From Luteirhabdus pelagi (GTDB taxonomy: Bacteria; Bacteroidota; Bacteroidia; Flavobacteriales; Flavobacteriaceae), in NCBI RefSeq assembly GCF_016827595.1, contig NZ_JAECMS010000007.1:1-54468 (forward strand): a stretch of 54,468 nt of DNA, given 5' to 3'. Positions 17,401 to 24,451 of this stretch are shown here, in pieces (position 1 is the stretch's first letter; every line of letters begins with the position of its first letter). The notes under the pieces were generated by a model. That model searched no databases and was not told the origin of the DNA. It saw nothing but the letters and a program-made list of their open reading frames with translations. A program made the translations under genes and the position numbers.

Positions 17401-18408
17401 ATGAAAAAAATACTTTTAACGCTTTTGGGAATCATCACCTTATCCTGCAATTCTGCTCAGAATAAGGCATCTCAAATGACTCGAGAAGACTATGCCAACA
17501 CGATAACAGCTGAAGAACTGAAAGAGCAATTATATGTTTTTGCCGGTGATGAAATGCAAGGACGTATGACCGGAACTAAAGGTCAAAAATTAGCCGCCGA
17601 ATATCTCCGTAATTTCTATCAGGACCATAACATCCCTTCGCCTATCGAGCCCAATAATTACTATCAGGAAATTCCAGCGTCTTATTTTGGAAGCTCAGAT
17701 AAATATGAAGCATCCGAAAATGTGGTGGCTTTTATAGAAGGAACTGAAAAACCTGACGAAATTATTGTCCTTTCCGCACATTATGACCATGTTGGGATGC
17801 GCGAGGATGGTACTATTTATAATGGTGCCGATGATGACGGTAGCGGAACCATGGCGATGCTTGAAATGGCAGAAGCGTTTAAAATGGCTAAAGAGAATGG
17901 TGATGGACCAAAACGCTCTATCCTTTTTCTACATGTAACAGCAGAAGAGATTGGCCTATTCGGGTCGAAATATTATACCGACAATCCACTTTTCCCATTA
18001 GAAAATACAGTTGTTAACCTCAACACCGATATGATTGGTCGTATCGACCCTGATAAGAAAGACAATCCTAATTATGTATATCTAATAGGAAGTGATAAGC
18101 TTAGTCAAGAACTTCATGATGTTTCAGAAGCGGTAAATGAAAAATACGTGAATTTGGAACTAGACTATACATATAACGATGAAAACGATCCAAATCGTTT
18201 TTACTATCGAAGCGACCATTATAACTTCGCTAAGAATAACATTCCCGTTATTTTCTACTTCAACGGTGTACATGAAGATTACCATAAACCCACCGATACT
18301 CCCGATAAAATTGAATACGACCTATTGGCCAAGCGTACACAATTAATTTTCCAAACTGCTTGGGAAATCGCGAATCGCGAAGGTAGAATTACGGCAGACA
18401 AACTGTAA
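17401..18408 (+). CDS. M28-family zinc aminopeptidase lipoprotein
   Basis: This 335-residue protein begins with a lipoprotein signal (IITLSC, lipidated Cys16). The M28 metallopeptidase ligands are in order: H127 in AHYDH, bridging D145 region in NGADDDGSG, catalytic/ligand E182-E183 in TAEEIG, D210 in NTDMIG, and a late His in HKPTDTPD. The family removes N-terminal amino acids from peptides with two zinc ions. It is likely anchored on a membrane and faces the periplasm or surface. A TATCTTTA box at 17358 precedes it; a terminator follows at 18430. It is monocistronic. Confidence 0.93.
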   Translation: MKKILLTLLGIITLSCNSAQNKASQMTREDYANTITAEELKEQLYVFAGDEMQGRMTGTKGQKLAAEYLRNFYQDHNIPSPIEPNNYYQEIPASYFGSSDKYEASENVVAFIEGTEKPDEIIVLSAHYDHVGMREDGTIYNGADDDGSGTMAMLEMAEAFKMAKENGDGPKRSILFLHVTAEEIGLFGSKYYTDNPLFPLENTVVNLNTDMIGRIDPDKKDNPNYVYLIGSDKLSQELHDVSEAVNEKYVNLELDYTYNDENDPNRFYYRSDHYNFAKNNIPVIFYFNGVHEDYHKPTDTPDKIEYDLLAKRTQLIFQTAWEIANREGRITADKL

Positions 18409-18429
18409 TTGAAAGTAAATACTAAAAAA

Positions 18430-18462
18430 AGACCTCACAGGTTTCGGCAACCTGTGAGGTCT
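18430..18462. terminator. Terminator after the M28 peptidase
   Basis: A near-perfect long stem AGACCTCACAGGTT/AACCTGTGAGGTCT sits 21 bases after the stop codon. The A run before it also suits the minus strand. Confidence 0.75.
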
Positions 18463-18474
18463 TCTGCTTATAAC

Positions 18475-18504
18475 AAAAAAATCCCTTCACAATTGAAGGG
18501 ATTT
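18475..18504 (-). terminator. Terminator of tRNA-His
   Basis: On the minus strand AAATCCCTTC/GAAGGGATTT is followed by a T run, starting 10 bases past the tRNA 3' end. Confidence 0.8.
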
Positions 18505-18513
18505 GAACTTTTG

Positions 18514-18588
18514 GGTGGAAGACCGGGTTCGAACCGGCGACCTCTGGAACCACAATCCAGCGCTCTAACCAGCTGAGCTACAACCACC
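18514..18588 (-). tRNA. tRNA-His (anticodon GTG)
   Basis: The minus-strand cloverleaf has a D arm (TAGCTCAGCTGGTTAGAGC), an anticodon stem CTGGA/TCCAG with loop TTGTGGT giving anticodon GTG, and a T arm GCCGG-TTCGAAC-CCGGT. The acceptor is GTGGTTG/CTTCCAC, with the extra G-1 typical of tRNA-His pairing a C discriminator. Two U-U oppositions occur in the acceptor stem. The 3' CCA is not encoded. It has its own stable-RNA promoter at 18640 and terminator at 18475. Confidence 0.93.
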
Positions 18589-18639
18589 ATTTGTGATTCA
18601 CTTAAAAAGCGAATCTGCCCGTGCTGGCACAGGCGGGTG

Positions 18640-18670
18640 CAAATATAATGCTTTTAAATTCTATGTACAA
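18640..18670 (-). promoter_or_regulatory. tRNA-His promoter (TTG-N20-TATATTTG)
   Basis: On the minus strand TTG (18668-18670), a 20-base spacer and TATATTTG (18640-18647) are followed by the discriminator CACCCGC. This box-plus-discriminator is identical to promoter P1 at 134. Confidence 0.8.
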
Positions 18671-18689
18671 TATCAAGCTTACAGATTTT

Positions 18690-19406
18690 TTAAATCAAAT
18701 CGAATAGCGAGTCTACCGCTATCAACCGCTCTACGGTATATCCTTCACCATGGTCTACCCCTATCAATCGACCCAAATTCTGCGCACGATACGTCAAACT
18801 ATCCTTAAAATTTGCAGTAGCTATTGGCGTCATCGGTTCTTTAGAGTCCTTGTCGTAAAACTGACTTTTATATGCCATTACCGAAGCGATTTTTTTATCC
18901 AAATAACCGGTAACATCAACCACCAAATCTGGCTGTAAATCAATCCATTGAATGTAATGGTAGATATGGGAGGGCCGCCATGCCTCTTGCTGCTTACCAT
19001 CCCTTTTCGTTTCAATTTTACGTAATCCGCTTAAAAAACAGGCGTCATGGACCAAATCGCTCCCCTTTCCATGATCGATATGCCGATCCTTGACAGCATT
19101 GCACAATACGATATCGGGTTGGTAGTGACGCAATACTTCAATTACCTTCAATTGTGATGTTTTATCATTTTGAAAAAATCCATCGTCTAAACCAATGTTT
19201 TCACGAACAGAAACTCCCAAAATTTCCGCTGCCTTGGCGGCTTCCTCTGCACGTAGTTCTGCAGAACCACGTGTTCCCAATTCACCACGCGTTAAATCGA
19301 GAATACCGACTTTCTTGCCACGATCAATTTCCTTTGCAATCGTTGCCGAACAACTTAATTCAACATCATCGGGATGGGCGCCAATGGCTAAAATATCTAG
19401 TTTCAT
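18690..19406 (-). CDS. bshB1: Bacillithiol biosynthesis deacetylase BshB1
   Basis: This 238-residue zinc-dependent PIG-L-family deacetylase removes the acetyl group from GlcNAc-malate to give GlcN-malate, the second step of bacillithiol synthesis. The metal/catalytic motif AHPDD lies at 10-14 (H11, D13, D14), with the third ligand in DRHIDHGKG (H109/H112). The C-terminal YKSQFY and HGEGYTVERL segments fit BshB1 better than mycothiol enzymes. It starts 10 bases after the stop of the PLP enzyme upstream, so the two are probably one transcript, linking cysteine supply with the cysteine-containing thiol bacillithiol. Confidence 0.92.
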   Translation of the reverse strand: MKLDILAIGAHPDDVELSCSATIAKEIDRGKKVGILDLTRGELGTRGSAELRAEEAAKAAEILGVSVRENIGLDDGFFQNDKTSQLKVIEVLRHYQPDIVLCNAVKDRHIDHGKGSDLVHDACFLSGLRKIETKRDGKQQEAWRPSHIYHYIQWIDLQPDLVVDVTGYLDKKIASVMAYKSQFYDKDSKEPMTPIATANFKDSLTYRAQNLGRLIGVDHGEGYTVERLIAVDSLFDLI

Positions 19407-19416
19407 ACAATTTCTT

Positions 19417-20565
19417 TTACAGTTTATCCAAAGCTTGCTCCAAGTCGGCGATTAAATCCTTTTTGTCTTCAATCCCAACCGAAAATCGCATCAACTCTTC
19501 AGAAATTCCTTGTCGTTTGCGCTCTTCAACAGTTAACAATGCATGGGAAGTCTTTGCGGGTGAAAGTATGGTGCTCTCCACTCCTGCCAAGCTCATCGAT
19601 TCCTTTATTAAATGTAGCGATTTCATAAAATTCGACGCATTCAATCCTTCTTTCAACTCAAAGGAAAGCATACCTGAATAGCCCTTCATCTGCTCTTTTG
19701 CCAAAGCATAATCGGGATGGTCCTTTAATCCGGGATAATATACCTTTTCCACTTTTGGATGTTGCTGAAGCCATTTTGCCAATTTCTTCGCATTTCGGTT
19801 CTGTGCCTTTACCCTAAGCTTCATTGTCTTCATACTTCGCTCCAACAACCACACGGTATAATCGCTAAGGCTTCCACCTAAATTCTTAGCGACATTCCAA
19901 ATCGTTTTGATATGTTCTTCGGAAGCAGCAACCGCTCCCGCACAAATATCGCTATGGCCTCCCATATATTTCGTTGCGCTATGTAACATAATATCGATTC
20001 CAAAATCCGCTGGCGTTTGATTTATAGGGGATGCGAAGGTATTGTCGATCATACTGACAAGCCCATGTTCCTTGGCCAACCCCGAGATCATTTTCAAATC
20101 GGTGATAAGCATCAACGGATTGCTGGGCGTTTCAACAAATAGCACTTTGGTATTCTGTTGAATTTTTTCTTCAAAGTCCTCTTTTCTGAAACCCTCGGTG
20201 AAACTATATTCGATTCCAAATTTATCGAACTCTTCAACTACAAAATTATAAGTACCTCCATACAATGTTTTCTGAAGCACCACGTGATCTCCTTTATGAA
20301 GAAAGGCAAGCATCGTGGTACTGATGGCTGCCATTCCACTACCGAAAATCAACGCTTCTTCTGTTTTCTCGAGCGCAGCTATTTTTTTACATAGTGCTTC
20401 TTGGTTGGGCGTATTGAAATATCTAGGATAACGCTTCACATCAACATTTTCATAGGCATACGAGCTGGATGGAAATATAGGTGAAACCGCCCCTTTAAAT
20501 TGTTCATCGGCTACCTCTCCCACATGGGTACAAATGGTATTGGCACCGAAAGTATCTTTATTCAT
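19417..20565 (-). CDS. PLP-dependent Cys/Met metabolism enzyme (cystathionine gamma-synthase/beta-lyase family)
   Basis: This is a 382-residue fold-type I PLP enzyme. Visible features are the SxxYxR-type cofactor region near residues 45-52, GSGMAAI phosphate contact, DNTFASP with the pyridine-binding Asp, and SATKYMGGHSD with Schiff-base Lys199. The start at ATG 20565 (MNKDTFGANTICTHVGE) is chosen because a TACCTTTA promoter-like box lies at 20587; the frame continues to 20622 only through it. The reaction cannot be fixed: gamma-synthase, gamma-lyase or beta-lyase are all possible. It lies directly upstream of bshB1. Confidence 0.9.
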   Translation of the reverse strand: MNKDTFGANTICTHVGEVADEQFKGAVSPIFPSSSYAYENVDVKRYPRYFNTPNQEALCKKIAALEKTEEALIFGSGMAAISTTMLAFLHKGDHVVLQKTLYGGTYNFVVEEFDKFGIEYSFTEGFRKEDFEEKIQQNTKVLFVETPSNPLMLITDLKMISGLAKEHGLVSMIDNTFASPINQTPADFGIDIMLHSATKYMGGHSDICAGAVAASEEHIKTIWNVAKNLGGSLSDYTVWLLERSMKTMKLRVKAQNRNAKKLAKWLQQHPKVEKVYYPGLKDHPDYALAKEQMKGYSGMLSFELKEGLNASNFMKSLHLIKESMSLAGVESTILSPAKTSHALLTVEERKRQGISEELMRFSVGIEDKKDLIADLEQALDKL

Positions 20566-20706
20566 AACGGTATTTTTCTGGTAGCGTAAAGGTATGCATA
20601 ACAGAAATTCTTTTCGAAACAACTTGAAGGGATCGAAAAAGATTTAATGACATGGTAACCCATTCTCCTCAAATCGTCTATTTTTACCGAAATTCAGTAG
20701 CTTCGA

Positions 20707-21480
20707 ATGGTCTATCAGGCACTTTCTTATATGAAGTTTTTACGCCAAGCAAAAAATAAGCATGGCGTACATTCGCCATTTGTCTATAAACTAGTGACCG
20801 AATGTTTTAACGACCGACAGCAGAAATTAGACTACCGCATTCTGCGACAGCACAAAAAAGCACTGAAAAAAGATAAAACGTTGTTGGAAGTGACCGATTT
20901 TGGAGCAGGTTCACGCATTTTCACTTCAAATAAAAGAATGGTAAAAGCGATTGCGAAACGCGCAGGTATTCCAAAAAAGCGGCAACGACTATTATACAGA
21001 ATGGTAACCTACTTTCATCCAAAAACAATTTTGGAACTTGGGACCTCACTAGGTAAAAGCACCCTTGCCATGGCCTTGGCAGCACCAGGGTCAACAATTA
21101 ATACAGTAGAAGGTTGTCCCGAAACCGCAAAAACAGCTGCTGCGTACTTTAAGGAGTTCGACATGGAGAATATCAATATTCACAACCAACCCTTTCAGGA
21201 ATTTTTGCAACAGTATTCGGAAGAAACCATAGACTTTGCTTTCATCGATGGTGGTCATGATAAAGACCAAACATTAGACATTTTTCAGGAGCTAGTGAAT
21301 AAAACACATAATGACTCGGTATTTATTTTTGACGATATTTATTGGAGTCGGGAAATGACGGCAGCTTGGAAGGAAATCATCGGGCACCCGTCGGTTACGG
21401 TCAGTATCGATACCTATCAATGGGGCATTGTATTTTTCAGAAAGGAACAGCAAAAACAACATTTTACCATCCGATTGTAA
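20707..21480 (+). CDS. Class I SAM-dependent methyltransferase
   Basis: This 257-residue protein has a Rossmann methyltransferase core: motif I ILELGTSLGKST, the acidic end of strand 2 in NTVEGCPETA, and IDFAFIDGGHDKDQT, which resembles O-methyltransferases of the catechol/caffeoyl-CoA type. The N-terminal ~70 residues (NKHGVHSPFVYKLVTECF) are typical of a Bacteroidota subfamily. The substrate is unknown. It lies 68 bases before the ABC ATPase gene, which has its own promoter. Confidence 0.85.
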   Translation: MVYQALSYMKFLRQAKNKHGVHSPFVYKLVTECFNDRQQKLDYRILRQHKKALKKDKTLLEVTDFGAGSRIFTSNKRMVKAIAKRAGIPKKRQRLLYRMVTYFHPKTILELGTSLGKSTLAMALAAPGSTINTVEGCPETAKTAAAYFKEFDMENINIHNQPFQEFLQQYSEETIDFAFIDGGHDKDQTLDIFQELVNKTHNDSVFIFDDIYWSREMTAAWKEIIGHPSVTVSIDTYQWGIVFFRKEQQKQHFTIRL

Positions 21481-21489
21481 CATCTATTG

Positions 21490-21497
21490 TACCTTTG
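21490..21497 (+). promoter_or_regulatory. ABC ATPase promoter -7 box (TACCTTTG)
   Basis: TACCTTTG lies 51 bases before the ATG at 21549. No strong -33 was seen. Confidence 0.5.
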
Positions 21498-21548
21498 CGT
21501 CACATTGAAGGCTAGCATTCGCCAACAACCTTAAAACAATCATTTGAT

Positions 21549-22247
21549 ATGAGCTTGGTCATCAAAATTCGAGATATTAGAAGGGATTTCCCGCTTGGAC
21601 AAGAAATAGTAAAAGTGCTAAAAGGAATCGATCTCGATATAGAAAAAGGTGAATATGTCGCATTAATGGGACCTTCCGGTTCAGGAAAATCGACCCTGAT
21701 GAATCTGCTTGGCTGCTTAGATACTCCAACCTTTGGAAGTTATGAACTAAACGGACAGGATGTTAGCAATCTAACCGATGACGAGCTTGCAGACATTAGA
21801 AATAAGGAAATCGGTTTCGTATTCCAAACCTTCAACTTGTTGCCACGAACCACGGCGCTAGATAATGTAGCCTTACCCATGATTTATGCCGGGGCTTCCA
21901 AAACCGAACGAGAGAAGCGAGCAGCAGAGGTATTGACCGATGTGGGCTTGGCGGATAGAATGGACCATAAGCCCAATCAGTTATCGGGTGGTCAACGCCA
22001 GCGGGTAGCTGTAGGCCGTGCTTTGGTAAACAAACCTTCTATAATTTTAGCCGATGAACCTACTGGTAATTTAGATTCAAAAACGTCGATAGAGATCATG
22101 AATCTTTTCGATGCCATTCACGCCGCCGGAAATACTGTAATCCTAGTTACCCACGAAGAGGATATCGCCGAGCATGCCCATCGTGTTATCCGTTTACGGG
22201 ATGGAATTGTGGAAAGCGATGAGAAGAAGCAAGTAGCGAGTACTTAA
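21549..22247 (+). CDS. ABC transporter ATP-binding protein (LolD/MacB type)
   Basis: This 232-residue ATPase has Walker [10 protein letters not shown] (41-49), the Q-loop [10 protein letters not shown], signature LSGGQRQRV, Walker [12 protein letters not shown] and the H-loop VTHEED. Spacing and the FQxFNLLPR segment match the LolD/MacB/FtsE-like subfamily that works with MacB-type permeases in lipoprotein release or macrolide/peptide export. No permease gene is adjacent, so the partner must be elsewhere. A short C-terminal tail follows the core. Confidence 0.92.
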   Translation: MSLVIKIRDIRRDFPLGQEIVKVLKGIDLDIEKGEYVALMGPSGSGKSTLMNLLGCLDTPTFGSYELNGQDVSNLTDDELADIRNKEIGFVFQTFNLLPRTTALDNVALPMIYAGASKTEREKRAAEVLTDVGLADRMDHKPNQLSGGQRQRVAVGRALVNKPSIILADEPTGNLDSKTSIEIMNLFDAIHAAGNTVILVTHEEDIAEHAHRVIRLRDGIVESDEKKQVAST

Positions 22248-22262
22248 TACTATTAAGTTACT

Positions 22263-22302
22263 TTCAAGTTCGAGTTCGAGTTCGAGTTCAATTTCAAGTT
22301 CC
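22263..22302 (+). repeat. Imperfect TTCGAG hexanucleotide tandem repeat
   Basis: About six units of TTCRAR, three of them exactly TTCGAG in a row, lie between the ABC ATPase stop codon and the promoter of the small membrane protein. Such a tract can change length by strand slippage. Confidence 0.75.
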
Positions 22303-22314
22303 CATTTAAATTCT

Positions 22315-22345
22315 TTGCAATTTAAATCGTTGCTTTCTATCTTCA
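22315..22345 (+). promoter_or_regulatory. Promoter of the 55-residue membrane protein
   Basis: TTG (22315-22317), a 20-base spacer, then TATCTTCA (22338-22345), six bases before the ATG. Confidence 0.45.
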
Positions 22346-22351
22346 CCTATT

Positions 22352-22519
22352 ATGGAACAATGGCTCAACAATCCTATCGTTTTGGCGGTAGGTGGAATTT
22401 TACTCCTCCTTATCATATTTCTTTGGAACAAAAACAATACGCGTCGAAATCGAGACCGAAGACGCCGTAGTTTCCGCAAAAATTATTACGAAAAGAAACG
22501 CGAGGATCAGAAAGACTGA
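22352..22519 (+). CDS. Small single-pass membrane protein (55 residues)
   Basis: A short frame codes for MEQWLNNPIVLAVGGILLLL and onward: one N-terminal membrane helix (about residues 8-25) followed by a strongly basic tail of Arg, Lys and Asn with RRNRDRRRRSFRKNYYEKK. A promoter-like TTG-N20-TATCTTCA lies just upstream. The sharp split between a hydrophobic helix and a basic cytoplasmic tail argues for a real gene. The stop overlaps nothing, and the convergent sulfotransferase ends one base later. The family is not recognised. The basic tail might contact nucleic acid or acidic lipids. Confidence 0.6.
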   Translation: MEQWLNNPIVLAVGGILLLLIIFLWNKNNTRRNRDRRRRSFRKNYYEKKREDQKD

Positions 22520-23215
22520 TCAATTATAGAAGATATTTTTAATACCTGTTTTTAGCTTTCGAAGACCCTTTGGGACTGCTCCCGCTTTATTGGCATGAGG
22601 GAATTTCCAAATAGGTTTGGAGCATTGTAGAAATTCGCACAATTTGTTCCATCCGTCTTCCTTTACCGAAAACATCATAAAATTTCCTTTTTCCGAGAAA
22701 AATTTACGCACCGAATTATTGTGGTCTTCAATACGATTGCTATATATTTTTGGTGAATCGATCGGATTATGACTTCCATACACTACATCATGGTAAGGAT
22801 ACCTTCCCTTTCCGAAATGTTTTTGCACACTTTTCAACCAGGCATCCGTTTCACGCACCGTCAAAATAAAATGGGCATCGGGATATAGATTATAAAGCTC
22901 TTCATATAATAAATACCAAGGCGTATCCTGAAAGGCATCATATCGCTTCAGTAATGGACCGGCATGTTCCATTAAGTCATTCTTTATTTCCTTCGAAAAT
23001 TTTGAATAGCCATACCCTTCCTTCAAACTTCCACAAACGGTATATCCAAGCATAAGCAGTGCTTTTCCAATAGTCGTAGTGCCTGTTTTATGAAACCCGA
23101 TTATAAAAACCTTTTGGCTCCGACTATTGGTCACGCGCCGCCATAATCCCTTTAACCAGGCACTCGAGGGTCGCATGCTGTTTTGTTCTTTAGAATGAAA
23201 TTCCGGAAACATCAT
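22520..23215 (-). CDS. Sulfotransferase-family protein
   Basis: This 231-residue protein has a PAPS-binding P-loop VFIIGFHKTGTTTIG (around 37-50) and the 3'-phosphate-binding segment DAHFILTVRETDAWLKSV, a layout typical of the sulfotransferase superfamily. The start at ATG 23215 is preferred because the promoter box at 23234 lies inside the longer frame that begins at 23245. The acceptor is unknown; bacterial members often sulfate lipids or glycans. It is monocistronic and divergent from the cobalamin adenosyltransferase gene. Confidence 0.82.
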   Translation of the reverse strand: MMFPEFHSKEQNSMRPSSAWLKGLWRRVTNSRSQKVFIIGFHKTGTTTIGKALLMLGYTVCGSLKEGYGYSKFSKEIKNDLMEHAGPLLKRYDAFQDTPWYLLYEELYNLYPDAHFILTVRETDAWLKSVQKHFGKGRYPYHDVVYGSHNPIDSPKIYSNRIEDHNNSVRKFFSEKGNFMMFSVKEDGWNKLCEFLQCSKPIWKFPHANKAGAVPKGLRKLKTGIKNIFYN

Positions 23216-23233
23216 TGTAAGGAAATCTTCACA

Positions 23234-23241
23234 CAAAAGTA
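23234..23241 (-). promoter_or_regulatory. Sulfotransferase promoter -7 box (TACTTTTG)
   Basis: Minus-strand TACTTTTG, 18 bases before ATG 23215. It is divergent from the -7 box at 23273. Confidence 0.55.
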
Positions 23242-23272
23242 TCACTTTACACCGATTGTCATTATGGCTCCG

Positions 23273-23280
23273 TATATTTG
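23273..23280 (+). promoter_or_regulatory. Cobalamin adenosyltransferase promoter -7 box (TATATTTG)
   Basis: TATATTTG, 17 bases before ATG 23298. This placement supports the internal ATG over the longer frame starting at 23256. Confidence 0.6.
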
Positions 23281-23297
23281 TGATAGAAAGTTATGCT

Positions 23298-23876
23298 ATG
23301 AAAATATATACCAAAACGGGCGATAAAGGTACCACGGCCCTCTTCGGGGGAACACGGGTACCGAAATATCATATCAGAATTGATAGCTACGGAACCGTAG
23401 ATGAACTCAATTCGAACCTAGGACTTATTCGGGATCAGGACATTTCCGAAGTACACAAAAAGAACCTTATCAACATACAAGATAAATTATTTGTGCTTGG
23501 TGCTATATTGGCCACAGACCCTGAGAAAGAGAAATTGAAAAGCGGGAAAGATCGTTTGGATATTCAGCGTATTTCAGAAGAAGACATCACTTTTTTAGAG
23601 AAACAGATGGACGCTATGGATGAAGAACTACCGCAAATGACACACTTCGTCCTTCCAGGTGGTCATCCAACCGTGTCATATTGTCACATTGCACGCTGTG
23701 TCTGCCGTCGTGCCGAACGCTTGGCAACACTACTTCACCATGAAGAACCTATCGATGAATTGGTTTTAAAGTATCTAAACAGACTATCTGACTATCTATT
23801 TGTGCTGGCACGGAAATTGACCCAAGAGCTGCAGGCGGAAGAGATTAAATGGATTCCAAAGAAATCGAACGCCTGA
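23298..23876 (+). CDS. Cob(I)alamin adenosyltransferase, PduO type
   Basis: This 192-residue enzyme transfers the adenosyl group of ATP to cob(I)alamin, making coenzyme B12. The ATP-binding N terminus KIYTKTGDKGTTALFGG, the RIDSYGTVDELNS segment and the C-terminal CRRAERL motif identify the PduO/MMAB type rather than CobA. MeaB (33694), the G-protein chaperone of B12-dependent methylmalonyl-CoA mutase, lies about 10 kb away, so delivery of cofactor to that mutase is the likely role. The ATG at 23298 is chosen by promoter placement. Confidence 0.93.
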   Translation: MKIYTKTGDKGTTALFGGTRVPKYHIRIDSYGTVDELNSNLGLIRDQDISEVHKKNLINIQDKLFVLGAILATDPEKEKLKSGKDRLDIQRISEEDITFLEKQMDAMDEELPQMTHFVLPGGHPTVSYCHIARCVCRRAERLATLLHHEEPIDELVLKYLNRLSDYLFVLARKLTQELQAEEIKWIPKKSNA

Positions 23877-23932
23877 TTAAAGAGTTGATTTTTAGCTTTT
23901 TGACCACGTTCTTTAAAATCATGCAGAAATAA
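23849..23932 (+). CDS. Possible 27-residue peptide overlapping the adenosyltransferase 3' end
   Basis: ATG 23849 overlaps the last nine codons of the upstream gene in another frame and reads MDSKEIERLIKELIFSFLTT, then FFKIMQK and a stop. It would form one amphipathic or hydrophobic helix. A downstream position with an ATGG-type overlap would permit translational coupling. Only the composition supports it; it may be chance. Confidence 0.22.
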   Translation: MDSKEIERLIKELIFSFLTTFFKIMQK

Positions 23933-23944
23933 ATACGATTTTTC

Positions 23945-23974
23945 TTGACTTTTACAGCTAAAAATTTATTTTTG
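23945..23974 (+). promoter_or_regulatory. DUF2795 gene promoter
   Basis: TTG (23945-23947), a 19-base spacer, then TATTTTTG (23967-23974), 25 bases before the ATG. Confidence 0.7.
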
Positions 23975-23999
23975 CAGAAATTTAAAACCCTGATTTACT

Positions 24000-24221
24000 A
24001 TGTACTGGACCTTAGAACTAGCATCGTATTTAAGTGATGCGCCATGGCCGGCGACCAAAGACGAGCTCATCGACTATGCCATTAGAACGGGAGCACCATT
24101 AGAGGTTGTGGAAAACCTTCAAGCGATTGAGGATGAAGGGGATTCTTATGATTCCATTGAGGAAATTTGGCCAGACTACCCTACAGATGAGGATTATCTG
24201 TGGAATGAAGATGAATATTAA
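24000..24221 (+). CDS. DUF2795 domain-containing protein
   Basis: This 73-residue acidic protein begins MYWTLELASYLSDAPWPATK; its central part reads YAIRTGAPLEVVENLQAIED. This is the near-invariant short form of DUF2795 found across Flavobacteriia. No catalytic motif is visible; the C terminus is strongly acidic and aromatic (YPTDEDYLWNEDEY). Function is unknown. It has its own strong promoter and terminator, so it is expressed independently of secA, which follows. Confidence 0.88.
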   Translation: MYWTLELASYLSDAPWPATKDELIDYAIRTGAPLEVVENLQAIEDEGDSYDSIEEIWPDYPTDEDYLWNEDEY

Positions 24222-24253
24222 CTCCACATGTTATTATACATGTAACCAATAGC

Positions 24254-24285
24254 TAAAAAGTCTCGCCAAACGAGGCTTTTTTTTG
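24254..24285 (+). terminator. Terminator after DUF2795 gene
   Basis: AAGTCTCG pairs with CGAGGCTT, followed by eight Ts. Confidence 0.8.
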
Positions 24286-24331
24286 TGCAAAAACCAAGCG
24301 TTTTCCTAGGAAGACAAACAACATATAAAAG

Positions 24332-24363
24332 TTGCGATTGGCTTTGGGAAACTGGTATTTTTA
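24332..24363 (+). promoter_or_regulatory. Putative secA promoter
   Basis: TTG (24332-24334), a 21-base spacer, then TATTTTTA (24356-24363). The last base deviates from TAnnTTTG. The mRNA leader would be about 80 bases. Confidence 0.4.
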
Positions 24364-24420
24364 CACTTTTTTTGTAAGGTATACCAACCCAGCGCTAACC
24401 GCAACCTAACTGAGACGAAT

Positions 24421-24437
24421 GGTACTTCGAAAGTACC
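24421..24437 (+). promoter_or_regulatory. Hairpin in the secA leader
   Basis: GGTACTT and AAGTACC form a seven-pair stem with loop CGA, ending 14 bases before the secA ATG. It could affect ribosome access to the start. A GGTATACC palindrome lies about 40 bases further upstream. Confidence 0.35.
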
Positions 24438-24451
24438 GATAAATATTACCG

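Noticed and set aside
19154-19681. 175-codon open frame across bshB1 and the PLP enzyme
   Set aside because: It spans two well-supported genes on the opposite strand and shows no domain.
24241-24267. TGTAACC followed after 16 bases by CGCC, like the ECF promoter
   Set aside because: The -10 is CGCC instead of CGTC and falls inside the terminator stem of the DUF2795 gene; it is best seen as chance.
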